From positions 1 to 38,479 of IMG/VR virus record IMGVR_UViG_3300044621_001585: a stretch of 38,479 nucleotides of DNA; one strand, written 5' to 3'. How positions within the stretch are numbered: the first letter of the stretch is position 1; each line of letters starts with the position of its first letter. The notes under the pieces are model-generated. The model was not told the DNA's origin. It worked only from the letters and a program-made list of their open reading frames with translations, and ran no database searches. The translations under genes were made by a program, and so were the position numbers. This document shows, in pieces, positions 1-7,675 of the stretch. This DNA comes from a virus.

Positions 1-147
1 CACGTCGTCCGACGTGTTGTGGTCCGCTTCCCAAAGAATCTCGGCAATAAGCGCCTGCTTAGCCTCTTCGAACGTCGCGGACTCTGTCGGGATCACATCA
101 GGGAGGTAGCCCGAGTAGTTGGTGCCGGAGATGTAGTAGGTAGCCAT
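1..147 (-). CDS. Small hypothetical protein, 5' part (runs off the left edge)
   Basis: A leftward reading frame starts at ATG 147-145 and stays open for 49 codons to base 1. The protein begins MATYYISGTNYSGYLPDVIP and ends at the edge with SDDV. A purine-rich stretch (GAGGTTAGGAAC) just before the ATG is a plausible ribosome binding site, and a TTGACC/TAGACA promoter lies upstream. If the right end of the window is joined to the left, the frame continues for 12 more codons to a TAG at 38443-38441, giving 61 residues followed by a terminator hairpin. I do not recognise a family; Tyr/Gly-rich start, acidic C-terminal half. Function unknown. Confidence 0.75.
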   Translation of the reverse strand, partial: MATYYISGTNYSGYLPDVIPTESATFEEAKQALIAEILWEADHNTSDDV

Positions 148-176
148 GTTCCTAACCTCATTCGCTCGCTTGCTGT

Positions 177-193
177 CGGCCGACCATCGGCCG
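177..193. other. Short inverted repeat in leader of leftward gene
   Basis: CGGCCGA (177-183) and TCGGCCG (187-193) form a perfect 7-bp inverted repeat with a 3-nt loop. It lies in the untranslated leader between the predicted leftward promoter (203-231) and the ATG at 147, so it could form a hairpin in that mRNA. No function is shown. Confidence 0.35.
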
Positions 194-372
194 CCGGGGT
201 GATGTCTAGCAAGGGTCGAAACGTAGGTCAAGACATTAGGCGAAGAATATTCTAGGTAGAGGCTAGGACCGTTGTGGTTACTGGCATCGGCCACCGAAGA
301 AACTTCGCAACCCTTGCCACCATCGGCCACCATCGGCGCGCCGACCATCGGCCACCCTTGCCACCATCGGCC
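185..372. repeat. Interspersed CATCGGCC repeats in non-coding DNA
   Basis: The octamer CATCGGCC occurs at 185, 285, 321, 346 and 365, with a one-base variant (CATCGGCG) at 331. Several copies sit in a longer CCACCATCGGCCAC context. The stretch carries no credible gene on either strand. Iteron-like repeats of this kind can mark a replication origin, a packaging or recombination site, or a regulator-binding region; which applies is not decidable here. Confidence 0.6.
203..231 (-). promoter_or_regulatory. Leftward promoter for the gene starting at 147
   Basis: On the minus strand TTGACC (231-226) is followed after 17 nt by TAGACA (208-203, then T). This resembles a sigma70-type promoter and parallels TTGACC-N18-TAGTCT upstream of 38221. 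The predicted transcript has a leader of about 50 nt. Confidence 0.5.
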
Positions 373-475
373 ACCCTTGACCCTTGACCCTTCACTCTGC
401 CAGCAAGCGAGCACCTACCCTCGCGGCCACCCTGCCATGCCACGCCGCGGCCACCCTTGACCCTTGACCCTTCAC
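369..475. repeat. 27-bp direct repeat with tandem TTGACCC heptamers
   Basis: An identical 27-base block occurs at 369-395 and 449-475, exactly 80 bp apart. Each begins GGCCACCC, then carries a 7-bp tandem (TTGACCC repeated, ending TTCAC). Six ACCCTT hexamers fall inside these two blocks (373, 380, 387, 453, 460, 467). The region between them and up to 566 is C-rich non-coding sequence with a poly-C tract near 523-540. No coding potential is convincing. Confidence 0.7.
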
Positions 476-566
476 CCGACCGACCGACCCAACGACCCGC
501 CGCCGATCCCGGCTTGCCCACCCGCCCCCCCCACCCCCCCGGGAGGGCGCAGTCTGCAAACGGGGG

Positions 567-599
567 GTATCTGAACGAGCCCTACCTGCATTCAGATAC
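567..599. promoter_or_regulatory. Perfect 9-bp inverted repeat, candidate operator
   Basis: GTATCTGAA (567-575) and TTCAGATAC (591-599) are perfect reverse complements separated by 15 nt. The right arm lies where the -35 and spacer of the promoter for the gene at 623 would be, so a bound protein could block or activate this promoter. The sequence shows only the symmetry; the operator role is inferred. Confidence 0.5.
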
Positions 600-610
600 G
601 AGGGTGAGGG

Positions 611-616
611 TAGGGT
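611..616 (+). promoter_or_regulatory. -10 box of a leaderless rightward promoter
   Basis: TAGGGT is followed by 6 nt and then the ATG at 623. In Actinobacteria a TANNNT box 6-7 nt before an RTG start marks leaderless transcription. No good -35 is visible; the corresponding region is covered by the inverted repeat ending at 599. Confidence 0.5.
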
Positions 617-622
617 GACGGC

Positions 623-946
623 ATGGACACACCCTTCGTTGTGATCGCTGTGCTTGCCGGCATGGCTCTGGTGGTGACCGCTGTCGGTTGGGCAGTCACC
701 CGGATCCTTGACGTGGCGTTCAGTCGAGCGATCGAACTTGCGACGGTCCCCGACCCAACGTCCCCAGCTCGTTCCCCTCAGCCGTCCGGTGAACTGGAAG
801 CGATCCGCGAGTTCTTGGAAGACCAGACTTCTCCTGTTGTCGATCTGCCGTACCCGGTGATCGACCCGACGGACTGGTCGATCCCTGAAGCGTCCCGACC
901 GAAAGTCGCGAGGGTCGAACCAGGCGAAGGGCTGGTTCCCGAGTGA
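623..946 (+). CDS. Small membrane-anchored protein, unknown function
   Basis: 107 residues. Residues about 6-30 form one strongly hydrophobic helix (VVIAVLAGMALVVTAVGW), followed by a Pro- and acid-rich soluble tail. This suggests a single-pass membrane protein with a cytoplasmic or external tail. ATG 623 lies 6 nt after a TAGGGT box, so the start is probably leaderless. It overlaps the next gene by 4 nt (GTGA). It is first in the packaging operon; similar positions in other phages hold unannotated proteins. No family recognised. Confidence 0.7.
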   Translation: MDTPFVVIAVLAGMALVVTAVGWAVTRILDVAFSRAIELATVPDPTSPARSPQPSGELEAIREFLEDQTSPVVDLPYPVIDPTDWSIPEASRPKVARVEPGEGLVPE

Positions 947-1236
947 GTTCGTCGAGCCTCCCTGAGCCTTCCGATGTCACCGACCTCCTTCCGGGGCTCC
1001 CACTGCTTCCCCCACCCGAACTCGTCGAGTACGCCCGTTTCACCGCGTACGTCGGCGGGTTCTCCACCGGCAACCGGCAAGGCGACCTGATCCTCACTTA
1101 CAAGGTTCCGCCCGACCAGAAGTACGAAGCGTTCCCCGTCACCGACCTTCAAGACGAACTCGTTGAACTGGTCGTGATGCGAAGAGTCATGCCGTCGCTC
1201 GGTGTCATCTCCGACCTGGGGTTCGACGATGAGTGA
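943..1236 (+). CDS. Hypothetical protein in packaging operon
   Basis: 97 residues starting at GTG 943, which overlaps the previous stop by 4 nt, a sign of translational coupling. The protein has a Pro/Leu-rich N-terminus (residues 7-30) and a mixed alpha/beta C-terminal part with many acidic residues. No signal peptide or membrane segment. It ends in an 8-nt overlap with the next start (ATGAGTGA). I recognise no family; location immediately before the terminase genes suggests a role in packaging or head assembly, but this is only by context. Confidence 0.7.
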   Translation: MSSSSLPEPSDVTDLLPGLPLLPPPELVEYARFTAYVGGFSTGNRQGDLILTYKVPPDQKYEAFPVTDLQDELVELVVMRRVMPSLGVISDLGFDDE

Positions 1237-1540
1237 CCCGTTGAACCTCGAAGCGCAGCTCGCCGCCCGGATCGAACGGCTCACTCTCCGTGTCCTCGAC
1301 GATCTCGAATGGCAGATGGTGAACGCCCCGCCGGCCGCTCGCCGCGATCTACTCAAGTCGGTCATCCCGGCGTTGTTCAGAGACAAGGAAGCGTCGTCGG
1401 ACGAACTGGCCGACATGCGCGATCAACTCAACGCCCTCCACGCCCAAACCCGCACCGAGCTGTACTCGACCCCCACTTCAGCGGTCGAGCAGCCCACTCC
1501 CACCTCGTTGCCCACGATCCCTCTCGACCAGCCCCAGTGA
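1229..1540 (+). CDS. Putative terminase small subunit (by position)
   Basis: 103 residues from ATG 1229 (MSDPLNLEAQ). An earlier in-frame start at 1202 exists but lies deep inside the previous gene. The body (residues 5-80) is predicted helical, with charged heptad-like stretches such as LEAQLAARIERLTLRVLDDL, and the tail is Pro/Thr-rich and probably disordered. It directly precedes and overlaps the large terminase by 4 nt (GTGA), the usual place of the small subunit. No clear helix-turn-helix can be read by eye, so the call rests on size, helical character and position. Confidence 0.45.
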   Translation: MSDPLNLEAQLAARIERLTLRVLDDLEWQMVNAPPAARRDLLKSVIPALFRDKEASSDELADMRDQLNALHAQTRTELYSTPTSAVEQPTPTSLPTIPLDQPQ

Positions 1541-3159
1541 AACTCCAGTCGTTCCTCGAATCCCTGATGATCCAGCAGAAGGACGCGCGGGTTGTGCCGT
1601 TCCGGTTGAACTGGGCTCAGCAAGAAGTCCTGGAAGTTGTCGAACGTCAGATGCGAACCACTGGCCGGGTTCGCATCATCGTGCTGAAAGCCCGCCAGCT
1701 CGGCATCTCCACGTTCTTCCAAGCTCTTCTGTTCGTCCTGTCGTTCCTCACTCCCGGCTACCGCGGCCTCGTTGTCGCCCATGAGATCCCCGCTTCGCAG
1801 AACCTCCTGGCGATGACGCACCGCTACTGGGACACCTACCCGTTCAAACGACTGTTCACACTCAAGTCGATGTCGAAGAACGACCTGTCATGGGTCGAAA
1901 CCGGGTCCGCTATCAAGATCGCGACCGCCGGCAACAAAGCACTCGGCCGATCATCGACGATCCATTACCTCCACGCTTCCGAGGTGGCGTTCTGGCCCGA
2001 CGCCGACATCGCGATGCTGGGGCTCAGACAAACCGTTCCGAACGAACCCGGCACCGTGATCGCTATGGAATCGACCGCTGAAGGCGTCGGCAACTTCTTT
2101 CATCAGCAATGGAAACTCGCTGAGGACGGCGAAAGCGAATACGAACCGATCTTCCTGCCGTGGTGGCGGCACCCCGAATACTTGGCGTCGCACATCAACG
2201 TGCCGCACGACAACCTTGGGTCGCTCGACTCCGAAGAGAAGATCCTGCGCGGCATGGGACTGTCCGACGACCGGTTGGCGTGGCGACGTTGGGCGATCAA
2301 GAACTTGTGCGGCAACGATCTCCGCAAGTTCCAGCAGGAATACCCGGCAACCCCCGAAGAAGCGTTCCTGTCGTCCGGTTCGAACGTGTTCCCCGCCCAT
2401 TCGCTACGCGACTGCTACAAGCCTGAACGCGGCTACCAGGGGATGCTGGTGCGCGACGGACTGTCAGTGAAGTTCGTTCCGCACGAAGACGGGCCGCTCA
2501 CCGTGTTCCAAGCCCCGTCGAAAGACCGGGATTACGGCAAGTACGTCGTGGCCGGCGACCCGACCCACACAACCCGTGGCGACTTCGCGTGCGCCCAAGT
2601 CCTCAACCGTCGCACGATGGAACAAGTTGCGGTGTGGCGCGGACGGATCGACCCGGCGTCGTTCGGGGAGGAACTGTTCAAACTCGGGCTCTACTACCAC
2701 GAAGCGTTGGTCGTGTCCGAGATCGAAGGTCCCGGCTACTCGACGATCGGGAAACTGCTCGGCATGGAATACCCGAACATCTACCGGCGCGCCCGCCCCG
2801 ACTCGACCCCCGGCAAAGTCTCCGGTGACCTTCACGGCTGGTCGACCACCGTCCAGTCCAAGCACCTCGCGATCGGATGGCTGTTGAAGTGCGTCGTGGA
2901 CGGGTCGCTCGCCATTCACCACCCCAAGACGTACGGCGAGATGGGGAACTACATCACGTTGGAGAACGGCGGCTACGGAAACGCCGACCATGAAGCGCAC
3001 GACGACACCGTGATGGCACTCGCGATCGCTGTCACCTGCCACATCCTCGACGGCCCCCTCATGGCGTACGGATCCAACCCTGGCCCCGCCGTACCAGGAT
3101 CGCTCGACCCTGACGCCTGGGGTGACCTCGACACCTACGACCCGGAATGGAAGCCGTGA
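1537..3159 (+). CDS. terL: Terminase large subunit (packaging ATPase and nuclease)
   Basis: 540 residues from GTG 1537; the open frame extends upstream to 1309, but that part is the shadow of the preceding gene. The motor pumps DNA into the procapsid through the portal and cuts the concatemer. The ATPase domain shows a terminase-type Walker A (K51-A-R-Q-L-G-I-S-T59), a Walker B with catalytic Glu (LHASE, E149) and the coupling motif ESTAEG (178-183). The C-terminal RNase H-like nuclease shows acidic residues D341 (AGDPT), E395/E397 (SEIEG) and D489-D490 (HDD). All core residues are present, and size is normal for the family. It overlaps the next gene by one base (TGATG). Confidence 0.95.
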   Translation: MKLQSFLESLMIQQKDARVVPFRLNWAQQEVLEVVERQMRTTGRVRIIVLKARQLGISTFFQALLFVLSFLTPGYRGLVVAHEIPASQNLLAMTHRYWDTYPFKRLFTLKSMSKNDLSWVETGSAIKIATAGNKALGRSSTIHYLHASEVAFWPDADIAMLGLRQTVPNEPGTVIAMESTAEGVGNFFHQQWKLAEDGESEYEPIFLPWWRHPEYLASHINVPHDNLGSLDSEEKILRGMGLSDDRLAWRRWAIKNLCGNDLRKFQQEYPATPEEAFLSSGSNVFPAHSLRDCYKPERGYQGMLVRDGLSVKFVPHEDGPLTVFQAPSKDRDYGKYVVAGDPTHTTRGDFACAQVLNRRTMEQVAVWRGRIDPASFGEELFKLGLYYHEALVVSEIEGPGYSTIGKLLGMEYPNIYRRARPDSTPGKVSGDLHGWSTTVQSKHLAIGWLLKCVVDGSLAIHHPKTYGEMGNYITLENGGYGNADHEAHDDTVMALAIAVTCHILDGPLMAYGSNPGPAVPGSLDPDAWGDLDTYDPEWKP

Positions 3160-3476
3160 TGGCGCTTTACACTTACCGCTGCTCGAACTGCTCCAGCATT
3201 GCCACTGTCCAAGCGCCGATCGCCGAAGGTCCGACAGCCCCGTCCTGCGGGGACTGTGGGTACGTCGGGCTGATGGTCCGCGACTACCGCACCGACGCCC
3301 CCCAACCCGCGCCGATGTGGCCCGAACACTTCAACCCTTCGTCCGGGACCGTTGTCCGAACCGAACGCCAGCTCGCCGACGACTTGAAGCGCAAAGACGA
3401 AGCTCTCTACCAACGAACCGGGATCGAACAACGGTCAGTTGTCGTGTCCGCAGCGGACACCAAACAGCCAGACTGA
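3159..3476 (+). CDS. Zinc-ribbon protein
   Basis: 105 residues from ATG 3159, which shares one base with the terminase stop. Residues 1-40 form a compact zinc ribbon with two CxxC knuckles (C8, C11 and C30, C33), in the style of FmdB-type regulatory ribbons. The rest is polar and ends in a Lys/Glu-rich helix. Such small ribbons occur next to terminase and portal genes in many phages, where their job is not established. Nucleic-acid or protein binding is likely. Followed by a 56-nt gap with the portal promoter. Confidence 0.8.
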   Translation: MALYTYRCSNCSSIATVQAPIAEGPTAPSCGDCGYVGLMVRDYRTDAPQPAPMWPEHFNPSSGTVVRTERQLADDLKRKDEALYQRTGIEQRSVVVSAADTKQPD

Positions 3477-3519
3477 CCCCTTCGACTCTTCGTCACCCTT
3501 CCTGACCGTTCCCTACCGC

Positions 3520-3525
3520 TACACT
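3520..3525 (+). promoter_or_regulatory. -10 box of leaderless portal promoter
   Basis: TACACT lies 7 nt before GTG 3533, with no ribosome binding site between, so transcription probably starts at or next to the start codon. The 16-base block at 3510-3525 (TCCCTACCGCTACACT) recurs exactly at 14090-14105. ACCCTT occurs just upstream at 3495. Confidence 0.55.
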
Positions 3526-3532
3526 TGCCGAT

Positions 3533-5587
3533 GTGAGCACGGCGCAGCCCTACGCACCGCCTGCCCCCGAGGGGGAGAAGCCGGCTTCTCCACGTCCCCA
3601 CGTCGACCAGGCCAAAGCGGCGTACGTCCGAGAGTTGTTCCAACGAGCCCGGAACCATCGCCGGCCGATGCTCGACAAGTGGACATCGAACTACGAAATC
3701 CTCCACAACGACGTGTGGGCACCGAACCGTCCCGCCTGGTTGCCGTCCCCGAAGGTCGCTGAAATCTTCCCGACGATCGCGTCGCTTGTCGCTTGGGAAT
3801 CCGACGCTTCCCCCACCTACGACATCACGCCGTACGCCGACCCGAACTCGCCGTACCACCAGACTCTCGAAGAGAGGGCACGGGACCTTCGTACCGCTGT
3901 GAAAGCGTCGTGGCTGATCAACAACTACGACTCCGAACTCCAGAAGATCCTGTGGGACGGCAAGACGTACGGCACCGGGATCTCGAAAGCTGTGTGGGAT
4001 CCGCACGCCCACAAGGGTCAAGGCGACGCGACCCTGCGGCGAGTCGACCCGTTCTGGTTCTACCCGGATCCCGACGCGACGAACATGGACGACGGCCGGT
4101 ACTACGTCGAGTGCTACGAACTGTCCGACGACGAACTCGAAGAACGGTTCCCTGGTGCGCTCGCAAAGGTCGGTGCCGGCGACAGCGAAGACATCGACCG
4201 GTCCCCCACCCAGCTCGACTCTTCCCCCGGATCCCGCCCCAAGGCGAACACCCGGCCGATTTCCCCTGCTACCAACTCGTCGTTCTCCCGCCCTGGGCAG
4301 ATCCATTCGTGGTCGTCCAACGTCGAATCGAACCGGCACACGATCATCGAATGTTGGCATCGCTGCGAATGCGGAGAGTCGGAACACGACAAGCGGATCA
4401 AAGCTCAGAAAGCGAAAGAGCAAGAAGCAGCCGAAGTCGGCATGGACGTGGAGTCCATCGAAACCCTTCGCCGGATGGCCGACGAAGTGACCAGCGAAGA
4501 ACCAGCCGCACCGCCGGCCGCACCACCCGATCCTCTCGCTGACCCTTCGCTCGAAGCGGCGTTCCAAGGCGACATGGGTGGCGACATGGGCATGGGTGAG
4601 CCCGCACCCGCACCCGCCCCCGAAGCTGCCCCTGCTCCCGTCCCGCTTCCCGACCCGGCAGGTTTCACCCCTACTTCGCATTGGCATTGCACAGTCATCA
4701 CTGCTTCCGCTGTGCTGATGGACGCTCCGGTCGACGCGATCTGGTCGCATGGCCGGCATCCGTTCGACCGGTTCGTCCCGGTTGACCAGGGCGAGTTCTG
4801 GGGTGTCAGCATGGTCGAGCTGCTGGCCCCGGTTCAGCATTCGATCAACCGTCTGCTTTCCGCGATCGAACAGAACATCTGGCTGGCCGGCAACCCGGTG
4901 TTCAAGGAAGACAGCCGATCCGGCTTGCAACGCACGAAGATCACGAACAAGCCGGGTCAGCGGCTCACGGTCGCAGCGAACTCGCAGGCCGAATGGTTGA
5001 ACCCGCCGCAGATCCACCCTCAGCTCGCCATGCAGCTCGTCACGTTCTACGTCGATCAGATCGAACGGATCTCCGGGTTGTCCGCTGTCGTGCGGGGCGC
5101 TACCCCGACCGGTCGCAACGCTCAAGGTGTTCTCGATTCGGTTCAGGAAGCAGCGTTCGTTCGTACCCGGATGGCGCTCCGCAACCTCGAAACGATGCTG
5201 CGGAACTCAGGCCAGAAGATCGCAGCGTTGATCGCCGAGTTCTACGACACCCCAAGGGTCGTGGCGACAGTCGGTCCGACCGGCGAGAAGTCCGTCACGT
5301 CGCTCCAAGCGCAGCATTTCTACGTTCCCGATTCCAGCGGCACCCCGACTCCGATGGAGTTCCAGCTTTCGATCCAGGCCGGTTCGACCCTTTCGACTTC
5401 TCGCGCCGCCCGGATCGCTGAAGCCGACACTCTCTTCGCGATGGGAGCGATCGACGAGGAAGCCCTCTTGATCGCTCACGATTTCCCGAACTGGCCGATC
5501 GTCGCCGCAAGGGTCCGCGAGATGAAAGCGGCGATGGGAATGGGTCCGCAACCAAACGCCCGAGCAGCAGCAGGGAGACTCACATGA
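3533..5587 (+). CDS. Portal protein
   Basis: 684 residues from GTG 3533. The portal forms the dodecameric ring at one capsid vertex, through which DNA passes. The N-terminal half has the usual all-helical and Trp-rich core (AEIFPTIASLVAWE, ILWDGKTYGTGISKAVWDP, RRVDPFWFYPDP), and the C-terminal part (residues about 400-640) has the long helical stem region with AIEQNIWLAGNPVF and ISGLSAVVRG. Length and order resemble large portals of short-tailed phages. A Pro/Ala/Asp/Met-rich low-complexity insert lies around residues 320-378 and is unusual. The gene ends in an ATGA overlap with the next. Confidence 0.88.
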   Translation: MSTAQPYAPPAPEGEKPASPRPHVDQAKAAYVRELFQRARNHRRPMLDKWTSNYEILHNDVWAPNRPAWLPSPKVAEIFPTIASLVAWESDASPTYDITPYADPNSPYHQTLEERARDLRTAVKASWLINNYDSELQKILWDGKTYGTGISKAVWDPHAHKGQGDATLRRVDPFWFYPDPDATNMDDGRYYVECYELSDDELEERFPGALAKVGAGDSEDIDRSPTQLDSSPGSRPKANTRPISPATNSSFSRPGQIHSWSSNVESNRHTIIECWHRCECGESEHDKRIKAQKAKEQEAAEVGMDVESIETLRRMADEVTSEEPAAPPAAPPDPLADPSLEAAFQGDMGGDMGMGEPAPAPAPEAAPAPVPLPDPAGFTPTSHWHCTVITASAVLMDAPVDAIWSHGRHPFDRFVPVDQGEFWGVSMVELLAPVQHSINRLLSAIEQNIWLAGNPVFKEDSRSGLQRTKITNKPGQRLTVAANSQAEWLNPPQIHPQLAMQLVTFYVDQIERISGLSAVVRGATPTGRNAQGVLDSVQEAAFVRTRMALRNLETMLRNSGQKIAALIAEFYDTPRVVATVGPTGEKSVTSLQAQHFYVPDSSGTPTPMEFQLSIQAGSTLSTSRAARIAEADTLFAMGAIDEEALLIAHDFPNWPIVAARVREMKAAMGMGPQPNARAAAGRLT

Positions 5588-5844
5588 GAAGCATCGCCCG
5601 TACCGTCACCACCACCCGATCGTTGGTCGCGTCGGGTGGCACGACTGTCAACTCGAAGTCCGTGGCGGTCCAGGTGCCCGTCACCGGAGTTGTCGTGTAC
5701 GTCGGCGGGGCCGATGTCACCACAGCGAACGGGTTCGAGGTTGCGTTGGGGGCAACGATCTCGGTTGATCTCACAGGTGACGAACTGTGGGCTGTTGTCG
5801 CGTCCGGTACGCAGACCGTGCGAGTGCTGGAAGAGAACGCCTGA
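5584..5844 (+). CDS. Small beta-rich virion protein
   Basis: 86 residues starting at ATG 5584 inside an ATGA overlap with the portal stop. The sequence is rich in Val, Thr and Gly with alternating hydrophobic residues (VVVYVGGADVTTANG, LWAVVASGTQTVRVLE), as in small beta-sandwich proteins found beside head and fibre genes of many phages. Probably a virion component, such as a head fibre or decoration protein. Exact role unknown. Overlaps the next start by one base (TGATG). Confidence 0.75.
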   Translation: MRSIARTVTTTRSLVASGGTTVNSKSVAVQVPVTGVVVYVGGADVTTANGFEVALGATISVDLTGDELWAVVASGTQTVRVLEENA

Positions 5845-6152
5845 TGCCTGGGATCCTGTACGACCCGCCGTCAGGGGGTGCGACCCCCGGCGAGATCCAA
5901 GCAGCGGTCAACGCGTACCTCACCGCGAACCCTCCCGGTATCCCCACCGCGACACAGATCGTGTTCTCCCCGAACCCGGACAACAACCTGGTGGGGCTCA
6001 ACAACCTCCAAGCTCTTGTCAACGATGTCGACGAACGAAACCTCGTCGTGTCGACCGACGACACGATCAACGACGTGCGACGTGTCACCCAGGCGCAGTA
6101 CAACGCGTTGACACCTCCGAACTCGACAACTTTGTACATGGTGGTCGGTTGA
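5844..6152 (+). CDS. Fibre-type virion protein with shared N-terminal domain
   Basis: 102 residues from ATG 5844, coupled to the previous stop (TGATG). The N-terminus (ILYDPPSGG, then [17 protein letters not shown]) closely matches the N-terminus of the collagen-like protein at 10270, so both probably use one virion-docking domain. The C-terminus (VTQAQYNALTPPNSTTLYMV) resembles a short beta motif common at ends of tail-associated proteins. It lacks the collagen part, so it may be a short baseplate or fibre adaptor. Overlaps the next gene by one base. Confidence 0.75.
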   Translation: MPGILYDPPSGGATPGEIQAAVNAYLTANPPGIPTATQIVFSPNPDNNLVGLNNLQALVNDVDERNLVVSTDDTINDVRRVTQAQYNALTPPNSTTLYMVVG

Positions 6153-6391
6153 TGGGGTTGTTCGACAGCGAAGGCCGTGTCGTGGACCGCGAAGCGTTGC
6201 GGTCCGTTCAGATCGCTGCGAACGGTCCCCGCCGGCCGGTCACAACGATCGACCGTGACCGCAACGTGAAGATCGTCGAATCGGTCCGCGACGACAACGG
6301 CGCAACCGCCGGTTTCCACACCCATCACGCTTCGGGGCGTGTCGACTGCGACGTGTTCGCCGAAACCGCCCGAACGTCTGTCACCAGCTAG
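6152..6391 (+). CDS. Small hypothetical protein in adhesin module
   Basis: 79 residues from ATG 6152, coupled to the previous stop (TGATG). The protein is polar and Arg/Asp-rich with DREALRSVQIAANG and a His-rich GFHTHHASGRVD segment near residue 60. No membrane segment or known motif. It lies inside a run of tightly coupled virion genes, so a minor structural role is likely but unproven. An 11-nt gap with GAGGAG follows, the ribosome binding site of the next gene. Confidence 0.65.
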   Translation: MGLFDSEGRVVDREALRSVQIAANGPRRPVTTIDRDRNVKIVESVRDDNGATAGFHTHHASGRVDCDVFAETARTSVTS

Positions 6392-6402
6392 AGGAGCCCC
6401 CA

Positions 6403-6849
6403 ATGTCTTTCGCAGCTTCATACGTCAACGGTAAGTACCTCGAAGGGTTGATGCAGCAGACCATCAACCCGAACTGGTCAACCGATTCGATCGCTGTCGC
6501 GTTGCACACCGATGCGATCTCCAGTCAGAACAAGAACAACCAGGAGTCATGGCCCGGCACCAGCACCGAAGTGTCGTCGGCCGGGTACACGTCGAAGGGA
6601 CAGACGCTCACCGCGCCGTCGTTCGTCGCGTCCGGTAGCGTCCTCGCGTTCGACGAAACCGACGCGAACATGCAGTGGACCGGTGTCACGTTCACCGCGC
6701 AGGGTTGCATCATCTTCAACGACACGACCACATCGCCGTACGCCGATCCGGTGATCTGCGCGATCAACTTCGGCACGCCGCAGAACGTTGTGAGCGGCAC
6801 GTTCACGATCACCTGGGCTGCAAGCGGCATCTTCGTCGCGAACTACTGA
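6403..6849 (+). CDS. Putative virion structural protein
   Basis: 148 residues from ATG 6403, preceded by a strong GAGGAG site. The N-terminus (MSFAASYVNGKYLEGLMQQT) and the later block MQWTGVTFTAQGCIIFND are of a type often seen in uncharacterised structural proteins of tailed phages, combining Thr/Ser-rich beta strands with a conserved Trp. No enzyme motif. Likely a capsid-surface or tail-associated subunit. Assignment rests on composition and context. Confidence 0.75.
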   Translation: MSFAASYVNGKYLEGLMQQTINPNWSTDSIAVALHTDAISSQNKNNQESWPGTSTEVSSAGYTSKGQTLTAPSFVASGSVLAFDETDANMQWTGVTFTAQGCIIFNDTTTSPYADPVICAINFGTPQNVVSGTFTITWAASGIFVANY

Positions 6850-6861
6850 AAGGCCGGTGTC

Positions 6862-7671
6862 ATGCCGATCACCACTCTCGATCAGGTCATCGCCGGTTCC
6901 CAACCGCCGCAGTTCGCCACGAAGCTGGCGTCAGGCACGCTGGTCGCTGGCCGTCCGTTCGCACCGTTGTTCCTCGGGGGGCAGCCGGGTGCTGCTACCG
7001 CCCCAACGCCCGGTATCGGTGGTGCTGTCGTCACCAGCCTCGCGGGGCAGATCCCGTTCACGAACCCGACTGGCGGCAACTTCACCTACCTGTCCCGGTT
7101 CTCGGGTGCGTCCACCTCGGCGGGTGTGCTGATCCTGTGCGACTTGTTGTGGTGGAACAGCGGTATCACCATCACCGCTACCACCGAACAGACGTTCACA
7201 TCGTCGCCGCAGATTCCGGCCCGTGACGCCAACGGAGCGAATCTTGGTGCTGGCGTGTACGGCGGGCTGCTGGTGTCGACCGCGACGGGTGCCGGTACAC
7301 CGACTGCGACGCTGAAGTACACGAACCAGGCTGGTACGCAGGACCGTACCGCCACCAATATCCAAGCAACTGCCGCCACTACCCCCGCCGGCACCCTCTA
7401 CCAGTTCGGGTTGGCCGCTGGTGACACAGGTATTCAGCGTGCTCAGTCCATCCAGCTTTCTGCCACTTGGACTTCCGGCACGATCCACGCCGTGCTCTAC
7501 CGGCCCATTGCTGTCTTGGAGCTGGCTACCGGCAGCATCCCGAACGCGACCGACGCGATCTCCGGTGGACTCCCCCGCCTCTACGACAACTCTGTCTTGT
7601 TCCCGTTGCTGATCCCGGCGTCGACCACCTCTTCGAACATCTCGGCGTCGATCGTCTACACGCAAGGCTGA
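6862..7671 (+). CDS. Putative virion structural protein
   Basis: 269 residues from ATG 6862 with an AAAGG site upstream. The sequence is dominated by Thr, Ala, Gly and Ser with beta-forming stretches (LCDLLWWNSGITITATTEQTF, residues about 92-112, and GAGTPTATLKYTNQAGTQ). Highly regular, no enzyme motif, no coiled coil. The composition is typical of major or minor surface proteins of phage particles. It precedes the esterase-bearing protein by 4 nt. Function within the virion is not determined. Confidence 0.75.
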   Translation: MPITTLDQVIAGSQPPQFATKLASGTLVAGRPFAPLFLGGQPGAATAPTPGIGGAVVTSLAGQIPFTNPTGGNFTYLSRFSGASTSAGVLILCDLLWWNSGITITATTEQTFTSSPQIPARDANGANLGAGVYGGLLVSTATGAGTPTATLKYTNQAGTQDRTATNIQATAATTPAGTLYQFGLAAGDTGIQRAQSIQLSATWTSGTIHAVLYRPIAVLELATGSIPNATDAISGGLPRLYDNSVLFPLLIPASTTSSNISASIVYTQG

Positions 7672-7675
7672 CATC

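Noticed and set aside
19-255. Rightward open frame of 78 codons at the left end
   Set aside because: It is antisense to the better frame starting at 147, has no ribosome site and reads Arg/Val-rich in a shadow-like way.
252-521. Frames on both strands through the 250-520 repeat region
   Set aside because: The translations are low-complexity products of the DNA repeats and have no start signals.
1309-1536. N-terminal extension of the terminase
   Set aside because: It overlaps the whole preceding gene in another frame and is Arg/Pro/His-rich; GTG 1537 with GTGA coupling is better.
3407-5125. 572-codon leftward open frame antisense to the portal
   Set aside because: High GC makes long antisense frames; the protein is Arg/Val/Gly-rich without motifs, and the portal frame is clearly real.
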